Positions 56,601-64,000 of a stretch of DNA of 64,000 nucleotides are shown piece after piece. The translations under genes and the position numbers were made by a program. How positions within the stretch are numbered: the stretch's first letter is position 1; every line of letters begins with the position of its first letter. Under the pieces are notes generated by a model. The model was not told where the DNA came from, searched no databases, and saw nothing but the letters and a program-made list of their open reading frames with translations. Source of the stretch: Quercus robur (Eukaryota; Streptophyta; Magnoliopsida; Fagales; Fagaceae); NCBI RefSeq assembly GCF_932294415.1, contig NC_065543.1, forward strand, positions 28,725,530 through 28,789,529, written 5' to 3'.

Positions 56601-58745
56601 AATGTTGGTCAATGGAAGCAGTCATTGTATAATCAAAGAAATTGAGAGAGAGAGAGAGAGAGAGACAGAGACAGATGCGTAAATCAATCAATTAGAGCAG
56701 TGTCAAACCTTGCTAAGGTGAATATTATACGAAGAGTGATAGACATATGGCATTAATTTGTTTTGTCATGACTATTTTATAGATGTTATGCTTCACACCT
56801 TTTGCCTTGTTTTTGGCTTGAAAATTCCATCTCTTTCTTTATTGGCCGATGTATCTTCTCTTATTTGTTTTGCCACTTAATTAGCTGTCATTGAATAAAA
56901 ATCTTAACCCTCACTTTTTTTGTATTTTACTTTAGACTACACTAATTGTTAGTATGGAATGGTTAATTTTTTTTAATATTTATTTTAAACTTTATTTACT
57001 TTAAAAGGAAAAAGTAAAATAAATATATTATAAGTTGTGATTAATGGAATGTAAAATAGAACTCCTATAATAAGAAAGGCTCATATATTGGGTGTTGTAT
57101 TATCATTTTAGCTTCATTAATAATATTTTTGAATTATAAATAAAAAAGATAAATTATAACTTATCCCCTTGTAGTTTGACTGAAATTTAAATTACTTACT
57201 TGTGATTTAAAATTTGATATTTTACTTACCTAAGGTTTGACCAAAATTTAAGTTGTTTACCTGTGATTTGAAATCCTATGATGTAAGTGTTCCGTTGGAT
57301 TCTTTTTTATCTTAATGATCTTGTATTTTTATGTTTTTTGTGTTTTTGGAGGAGAGAAACATGAGAGTGAAGCAAAATCACATATTTAGCCATGTTTTTA
57401 ATAGATGTGGGTTAAGGAAATTTGACTGAATTAACCTCTGGTGGGTAAAGTGACAAATTTAAAACTACAAGTAGGCAATTTAAATTTCGATCAAACCACA
57501 CAGGTAGATAAGTTGTAATTTCACCATAAAAAAAAAAAAAAAAAATCTCAAACATATTATAAACTCTTATATGATGTATATGTAAAAATGTATAAATTAA
57601 TTATAGAAATAACTTAAGAGTTGTCTAATTTATAAACCCTAGGTTGAGTTGATTGTAATACAATATATCATATAATTAACAACGAGGTCTCTCCAAAAAA
57701 AAAAAAAGAATTAGGTGTCTTTCAAAGACTTTGAATAATGATTAAAAAAAAAAAATTAACAGACTTAAGGGCGGTTTGATAACGTTATTTTAATAACGTT
57801 ATTTGTATTTTTTGAAAATACGTGTGAATAAAAAAATGTGTGAAAATAAGTGTAATATTATTTAAAAACTAAAAACTTGTGTTTAAATATATTTACCAAA
57901 CCGACCTTTAATTACCTAGACTATGTAATATCTATAAGAAAGACATTTAAACAAAACAAAAAGAAGACTGACCTGACAGTGTGCCCGTCAATCTTAAACC
58001 CTGGCCCATCAGGTTGCACCAAGGCTGCACCATTTAGACGAGGACCAAAGGGTGGCTTTTGCTTTGATTCCCTGTACTCCGTTCCCTCAGCTTTTGGCAC
58101 AGGCCCAATAAGCCTATCATTGTATTCAACTATCTTCATCTCATCAAGATCAACCACCAACGTTATTCCCTCCACTGGTCGCGCATACAAATTCACCGTT
58201 CCATCTATATAAAAACACAAAAGCTTCAACACCCTTTTGCTCTTCAACTCTCCAAACCACCCAACTGTAAAAGTTGAGCAAACAACTTCAGACAAGTTTA
58301 AGCCTCTCTTCTTTATAGACTCGATAAAGGGTTCATATGTTTGTGGCAATTCGATGGCAGCAAATTGTTCATCAAGGGTAAGCAAAGGGTAGCCGTGTCC
58401 ATGGTAAACTTTATCAGAGACTATCACACGGGTTGATAAGTCGACTATGATCTCGTGGGATTGTTTATCGAGACGTGCAATCACAAAGGCGCGGCGAGGT
58501 GGGGGTTTGGACTTGGGGTTTGATAGCCATGAGAAAATGATGGGTTTGTCTGGCTCGTCCAAACCTATGTACTGGAAAGTTATGTTGAGCTTTGAGCTGG
58601 GGTAGGTTTTATTGACTATGGTTCGGACCAGGGTGAACTCGGAAGGGGTTAGAGAGTCTAGAGGGTGGTGCTGGTGGCTTGAGACAAGTGAGAAGATGTG
58701 GAAGGATAGGAGTAAGAAAAGTATTGGTTTCAAAGTTGAAGCCAT
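53652..58745 (-). CDS. CuAO: Copper amine oxidase, secreted, 5 exons
   Basis: Spliced CDS of 2016 nt, 671 residues, all phases consistent. Exons: 58745-57973, 55471-55087, 55008-54895, 54555-54017, 53856-53652. It oxidatively deaminates primary amines such as putrescine to aldehyde, H2O2 and NH3. Residues 1-23 are a signal peptide, pointing to the apoplast. N2 and N3 domains occupy about 30-225, the catalytic domain about 250-660. Key residues: probable catalytic base Asp346 (VFLDAYY), topaquinone precursor Tyr407 in NYDY, copper ligands His462 and His464 (YHDHF) and the third in GFHHVP (622-623). Normal length for plant enzymes. Intron 1 is 2.5 kb and AT-rich. No peroxisomal SKL-type tail (ends CTNKP). 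A relic last exon of a second copy lies upstream at 60.8 kb. Confidence 0.95.
55472..57972 (-). other. CuAO intron 1
   Basis: 2501 bp, donor CAG, GTCAGTC and acceptor GTATTTAG. AT-rich with A runs (56041-56065, 57525-57545), a GA microsatellite (about 56645-56667) and short frames without motifs. Two short near-repeats, ACTTGTGATTTAAAATTTGA and CCTGTGATTTGAAATCC, lie near 57200-57270. Confidence 0.8.
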
Positions 58746-58940
58746 GGTTTTGTGTGGATAGTTATTAAGCCTCTTTGCTCTTAAATAAGCATTTCGGAAT
58801 GCCCAATGGCAATTTGTAACTTATTTAAGACCATTCAACGGTCATATTTTATCTCTTTGAACAATTTAAGTAAAAGCAAGATTTGCCTAAACTTCTCTTA
58901 TTAACTATTTTCTTAAGTTAAAAAAAGAGTCTAAACTTTC
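58746..58940 (-). promoter_or_regulatory. CuAO upstream region
   Basis: Short native stretch between the CuAO start and the long inverted repeat at 58941. No unambiguous TATA was fixed; minus-strand CTTATTTAAGAGCAAAG lies close to the ATG. Confidence 0.3.
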
Positions 58941-59878
58941 TGTCTCATAATTCTTGTTCTACTTTATACTCCATCAATAAAAATTGAATAAATATTCACC
59001 TATTTTAATTATATCCTTAACTTTTTTTTTTTTTCTTATTTCAGTTTCCTAAAATAAATAAATGAAATAAAATTTTAAAATAGTCCCATCACTAGTCCTC
59101 TACCACCGGTCACCACTGACGTCCTTTGCAGGCACCGCTAGAAAGATTTCACCGGCCATCATCGGCCATCACCACCATGGCAGTAACCAGAAATAACACA
59201 CACACATATATATATATATATAAACCCAACATACCCCACTAGCCATCACCTAGTAGGTACCATATGGCGGATTCATCTTCTTCAAAATCGATTGCAACGG
59301 TGCGGCATTGATGGATTCGTGAAACCACAAATTGTATTTCCTTTTAATAATTGCATCATTAGTGGGTGAGGCACTATAAGACTAAATGCAAGATTTGAGT
59401 AAAGGAGGTGCTACCACATTCTTTTGGTGGCTTCTTTCTCCTCTTGCCTTGTTTTACTTCTAGCTCTTGCTAAATATTGTAAACTTCGCTTTTGATTCTT
59501 TGCAAAACCAAAACGAAAGAAAACAAGAACCTTTGTTTATTTCCAGATCCAAATGTCTGGTTCCCTCGAGGTGGTGGCCAGTTGGGGGGGGGGGGGGGGG
59601 GGGATCTGTTTGGTTTTTATTTATTTATTTATTTATTTTTATTATTATTATCATGTTTTGGTTCCTGCGGCAAGGGTGTATGGCTGCTGATGACGGTCGA
59701 CGAGATCTTTCTAGCAGTGCACCTTGGTGGTGATCGGTAGAGGTGGGGCTGGTTTGAATTATTTATTTTAGGAGACTGAAATAAGGAAAAAACTAAAAAT
59801 AAGGATTTAATTAAAAGAGGCGTGTATGTGTTCTATTTTTATTGGTAGAGTATAAAGTAGAACAGGAATCATGAGACA
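58941..59878. mobile_element. Foldback element with ~200-bp inverted arms
   Basis: The arm 58941-59168 (TGTCTCATAATTCTTGTTCT..) and the arm 59681-59878 are inverted repeats of roughly 80% identity including matching ends (complement TGTCTCATGATTCCTGTTCT). Internal landmarks TTTCAGTTTCCTAAAATAAA and GCTAGAAAGAT occur in both arms. The spacer holds a TA tract, an ATTT tract and a G run of about 19 (59585-59603). No clear target duplication. Probably a Mutator-like or foldback element; no transposase. Confidence 0.7.
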
Positions 59879-59933
59879 AAAGATTTGAATTCTCAATGAA
59901 TAGCTCTAACCCTTCATTTTGAGTAGTCTTTTA

Positions 59934-60259
59934 TGGACAAAGTTTTGTTACAACTTCACTCAATATTTTTGTATTAAATATGAAATTTGACAAATCCACT
60001 ATTAGATTACATATTTTTTTGTATATCTTTCATATTTGCAAAATTTCCATAAAATCAAATATTAATAGCTATATTATCAATCAAATATTTAAATTTTAAA
60101 TTTTTATAGTCTAAAATTATGAATAAAAAATAAGTTTATAGATTTAATATTAAATAACATCTAATTAACACAAAATTTGACATGTCTGTTAAGTGTTGTA
60201 GTTATATATTAAATTTTTAGTGGGAGTTGTAGTTATTGGTTGTAACCAAATTTTGTCCA
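59934..60259. mobile_element. MITE with 21-bp TIRs and 7-bp TSD
   Basis: 326 bp. The ends TGGACAAAGTTTTGTTACAA and the complement of TGGACAAAATTTGGTTACAA are inverted repeats. Identical 7-bp repeats TCTTTTA flank it (59927-59933, 60260-60266). AT-rich, non-coding; same family as the copies at 26181 and 40772 but inverted. Confidence 0.82.
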
Positions 60260-60810
60260 TCTTTTATTTATTAAGAATTTTATTTGCTTTCTTAAAAAAT
60301 TGGGTCATTCATCTGAATTCTCAACATAAAAAAAATACTCATATAGTCATATTACCCTTTATTGGTAAATATAGTGAGGTACTATATTTACTGTAGTTAC
60401 AAATTTATAATTTGGTTAGGTTTAGTGTTGGCAAATATAATTCATGACGATGTAAACTATAAGTCTAAGAATGACTATATAAATATAAGTCTAAGAATAC
60501 TAAGACTTTCACAACAAATATCACTTCTACAGAGACGGCAGTCTGTGATTGGTCCATTTCATTATCATTGTGATTTAACATAGATACGTTGTAAGTAAAT
60601 TAACACTATAAATTCTTATTTTTATTTAGATATACCTAGCCAAATAATAAAAGCTTAATTGATCAAGATTGAAATGTATGCCACCGTTTTCAAATTTCTA
60701 ATAGTTTTTCAAATTTTTAGTCTACACACAACATCAAAGTTGACAATTATTTAGAATATCTAATCACGCAACTGACAATTAGCTAGTTATTCCGATTATT
60801 TTCCCCTCCT
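60260..60810. other. Intergenic, AT-rich
   Basis: No gene or repeat end recognised beyond the MITE target duplication at its left edge. Confidence 0.4.
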
Positions 60811-60962
60811 CTAAGGAGTGGTGCCATTGTATGTGGGTAAGTCAACAGGCTTAGGAGGACATGTATTCAAAATTGGATGGCTTTCGAAGAATTTTGAAGG
60901 ACGGAGCTCAAACCCGCTATGGTGGAAGTCTATATTGTGTGCCATAACACTATGTCCTTGAA
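60811..60962 (-). pseudogene. Copper amine oxidase last-exon relic
   Basis: Minus-strand translation gives KDIVLWHT, then after a deletion and a frame change GFELRPSKFFESHPIL and NTCPPKP. These align with KDIVLWYT and [16 protein letters not shown] of the intact last exon at 53652-53856. The lost piece includes the GFHHVP copper-ligand segment. No other exons of this copy were seen nearby. Confidence 0.75.
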
Positions 60963-61423
60963 AAAATGAGCTAAATCAACCAGTTTGATTTTCTTCGTTG
61001 CTAACTGTTTTACAGGAAAAGATGCATACGGAAAAAATTCCATTTAATTAGTCATTAGGTCTGACAATAATATCGGAAAACTTCCAAGAATACAAATGCA
61101 TCAATGACTCACTAACACTTGTTAAAATCAATCAGCCCTAATAAGCCACTGGTTGGAATTGGCTGACTAACGTGATAAGCTTTATAACTTTGTTTCTTGA
61201 ATTACAAAACAAAACACAATAGGCGTATATATCATGTGGAAAACAATAATAATCAATTACAATTCAAGACAAACAAGGATATCAATTAACACAATTGCAA
61301 GCATATATTCAACATGCATACTAATATTGTGTAAACAAACATGGATATCAATAAAGAATGCAATCATTAAACAATGATTGATATATAAAAAAAACACGGT
61401 TACAAATCCGAGAGAACATAAAT
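60963..61423. other. Intergenic, AT-rich
   Basis: No gene recognised. It ends at the outer border of the copia LTR. The 5 bases before the LTR (TAAAT) would be its target duplication, but the partner lies outside the window. Confidence 0.4.
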
Positions 61424-62292
61424 TGTACGTTTTTAGACCCCTTAAAACAAATTGTTTAACCTAGTTATTTAGCCAAGTAAGTACATAGATAAATTATTCA
61501 GTTCTAGGTTAACACAATAAAATCATATCATATAAATAGTGTGGAAATATAAAGAACACAACGATATGATAACCCAAAAAAACCTAACCGGTAAAAAACT
61601 TGGGGAGAATTTAACTTAATTATCCTTAAGGTAAAACAGATCCACCATGAAAGAATTGAAGTTTTTACAATAGAACTTAGACCACTAATATCTTATTGCT
61701 ACCTCGAATAGAAAACTTACTACCATGACCACGTGACAGCTCCGAGTCCACAAAATACTTCTTTCTTTGATCTTCAGCAACCACAAGTTCTCTTACTTGT
61801 GACTTTGAGACTCCACTCAAAGGTTTCAGATCTTCTTTAAAGTTCTTTATGCAGCAATTGAAGAGATCATCAAGTTCTTAATGTGAATCTTGATCTTGAC
61901 AACTCTTTGTGTGTGTATGAAGGTAAACACCTCTAGGTCTTACAGAAAATTCAACACACAACTCTCCAAAGACTTCTAAAACGTAGTTAGGGTTTTTCCT
62001 TTTATACTTGAAGTAAAACACTTTACCCTACATGTCATATGGGCTTTGGTTGAATTGGAAGTTCTGTAGAAAATTAAATCTATACCGAGTTTCGATCGAT
62101 CGAGTCTAATTTTCGATTGATCAAGTCTTGCAGATTTTTTCCAATAACTTCTGCAATTACTCGATTCCAATTTTACAATTACACACACTTTGAGCAAGCC
62201 TAAACCTGGACTCTATGTTTTGATCATGGTTTGCCAACATATTACAAATTGAAGTTCTAATACATTAGTTCCTAAAGTCTTAGAACCTAACA
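61424..62292 (-). repeat. 3' LTR of a minus-strand copia-type element
   Basis: On the minus strand it starts TGTTAGGTTC directly after a purine tract (CCAAAAGGGGAG) and ends GGTCTAAAAACGTACA; about 869 bp. TATA-like CAAGTATAAAAGG lies near 62005. It contains the TCGATCGATCGA motif found in many plant LTRs. The body of the element extends to and beyond the right edge of the window. Confidence 0.7.
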
Positions 62293-64000
62293 AACTCCCC
62301 TTTTGGCAATCCGTGACAAAACACATCACGAAAATTAAAATGCTCATGGTAAAATAGCCCATTCAATTAAAAAGCCCTAATTACAATTCAACCTAAACCA
62401 CTATCTATCAGTTGCTAAAGTAGATAGCTGCCACGACTGAATTAACTTGTAAATTTTTGAAACACTCAACAAACACATAAACGCATGTGTGGAAAATACA
62501 AGTAAAACAAATTAAACTTCTTGATTTCACAAAACATAAAATAAAAGACAATACCATGAATAACCTCATAATATAAATCAATAATCAATGTACCATATGC
62601 GAAACAAAAACATAAAAACACATAAACATAATGTCTCCCCCTAACATATACAACCCATACAAAAAGAAATACATCAAAGCCAAAATAAATAGAATACATA
62701 TAAAAAACTCCTAGATACAATCTACAATCTCCCCCTATCTCCATATGTATGTACTCCCCCCTTTTTGTGACGAATTGCCAAAGGGCAATCATGACTCATT
62801 AGAGGGTGGAGCTTGTGGAGTACAACCTCTAGCATGCGCAAAATCTGCTCGTAAGGCCGCAACCTTATTGAGCACATCCAATAGAATCTGTTCATGCACC
62901 GCCTGAATGGTAAAAATTTTATCCAACATAACACGCAAGGGAGAGTCACTCGATGTAGATGGTGGAGGATCCACGACAGCTGTGGGGTCTACATACGCCT
63001 CAGCAGAAGGATCACTAGAAGGAGGAGGTCGAGATGCATCACCTATAGAAGACTTGACTCTAGGACGCTTAGAGCTTGCTTTCAACTGAGCAGCTCTTTG
63101 CCTAAGGAAGGTGGCACCTATAGGAGCTATGATATGTATGGGCTTGGACGCGAGAGAGTCCTCTAATCCTAAGTCCAAAAGAATCCTATGAATAAAGACT
63201 AGAAAGAACAAGCCATAGGATTTGGCACTACACTTATGAACCTCAACAAGTGAGCGAATGAAAAGAGTGGGAAAACTCATAAGGGCATTAGTGATGAGAG
63301 TGTACAAGAACGTACATCTCTCAATAGGGATAGTATGAAGATGAGATATAGGCCAAATACAATGACAAGAAATCATGAAAAACAAATAATTGAGCTTAGT
63401 AAGCTTATGAGAGGTGACAGGAGGATCAATACCCCAACTAATGGAAGTACCGGTGATGAGAGACATGATGTCATCAAGGTGAGGGGTCTCTGTGTAAGGG
63501 TACATAGGTTGCTGTACGAAAGGTACACCAAGAGCGGAGGCCACTACCTCAGGAGTAATGATATACTTTTCACCCCTTATCCAACTCTTCATAAATTGAA
63601 CGTTGGAATCATTGGAGTGGATAGAGAGGTTCGAATAGAATTCTCTAATTAATGAAGTCGGAGGAGGATGCTCTACCTCTAAGAGTGGTAATCAGCCCCT
63701 ACGCTCAAAATTCCTACGTATCTCAGGATCAACCTCATCTAAGATAACCCTACGCTTAGCCTACACCGGTCTAAAGACATTAAGCTTCTCATAAGCTTCT
63801 TGGTTTTTTAAGGTCCTAAACTTATCACTCTAGAACTCAGGAATAGATGGGGTGGGGGTTTCCTTAGATTTAGTCTTCCTAACCATGATACTAAGAGTTT
63901 AGAAGAAAGGAAAACAAAAACAAAATAGAAAACCAAGGGCAAACTGCATTAGAGAGGGTTAGAGCACAAAAATGCAACAAATAACAATCTATATCATGCA
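62292..64000 (-). mobile_element. 3' end of a copia-type element (partial), probably SIRE/Maximus-like
   Basis: Minus-strand order: ORF with a plant transposon domain, a ~490-bp AT-rich spacer with a purine tract at each end (CACAAAAAGGGGGGAG near 62765 and GCCAAAAGGGGAG near 62305), then the LTR. The duplicated purine tracts and the late ORF are features I associate with SIRE/Maximus-type copia elements. No pol is visible in the window, so the superfamily is inferred. Confidence 0.55.
62789..63886 (-). pseudogene. Putative plant transposon protein ORF (Transposase_32-like), three stops
   Basis: One frame of 365 codons from MVRKTKSK to PPSNES. It contains a conserved block (KYIITPEVVASALGVP, PHLDDIMSLITG, LTKLNYLFFMISC, HTIPIERCTFLYTLIT, HIIAPIGATFLRQRAAQ) that matches what I know of the 'putative plant transposon protein' domain. 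A Pro/Ser linker and a C-terminal helical segment (AVHEQILLDVLNKVAALRAD) follow. Stops at 63830-63832 (TAG), 63761-63763 (TAG) and 63692-63694 (TGA) lie in the first 65 codons; each is one transition from Trp (TGG). Function unknown; its position just inside the 3' LTR recalls env-like ORFs. Confidence 0.7.

Noticed and set aside
59585..59603. Run of about 19 G
   Set aside because: Not called as a functional element because homopolymer length is unreliable in assemblies; mentioned only within the foldback element.
62466..62792. 108-codon Tyr/Phe-rich minus-strand frame
   Set aside because: Lies in the AT-rich spacer between the copia-end ORF and its LTR; composition-driven.

Overview
The window looks like nuclear DNA of a flowering plant, almost certainly a eudicot. 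It is AT-rich, its genes have GT-AG introns with T-rich acceptors, and most of it is transposon-derived: Ty3/gypsy Tat-type and Ty1/copia elements, L1-type LINE remains, a hAT element, MITEs and Helitron-like ends. I cannot name the species; a woody eudicot is a guess from general resemblance.

Layout. 1-1006 is AT-rich with a small foldback. 1012-1650 is a solo LTR with a TTGAA target duplication, next to a degenerate LINE 3' part (1655-3151). 3152-6690 is AT-rich and holds Helitron-like ends and a tRNA-like SINE. 6690-21818 is a nested insertion: a LINE was split by Tat element A (6921-17248, TSD ATGGC), and a hAT element (17254-21536) then landed exactly on A's right LTR/TSD junction. A small secreted or GPI-anchored protein gene lies at 24312-24617 (minus), a truncated MITE and a Helitron-like end at 26.2-26.4 kb, and a NAC-domain relic at 29.5 kb. 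Tat element B (29853-40174, TSD GTTAT) is young: two 490-bp LTRs with about four differences. 40.7-42.6 kb carries MITEs and a 1-kb TIR element.

Two host genes are intact on paper. A TPR-thioredoxin gene (TDX/Hip-like, 10 exons, 383 aa) spans 44316-50776 on the plus strand. A secreted copper amine oxidase gene (5 exons, 671 aa) spans 53652-58745 on the minus strand. A broken last exon of a second amine oxidase lies at 60.8 kb, so the locus once held tandem copies. The right end (61424-64000) is the 3' end of a minus-strand copia-type element, with its LTR and a plant-transposon-domain ORF carrying three in-frame stops.

The most unusual content is in Tat elements A and B. Downstream of pol both carry an array of tiny stem-loops (GTCCA..TGGAC and CATCC..GGATG) and, on the opposite strand, a spliced gene with its own TATA box, a 5'-UTR intron and four coding exons whose positions are conserved between the two copies. 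Extra antisense ORFs are known in Tat-lineage elements, but this structure and the array deserve testing.
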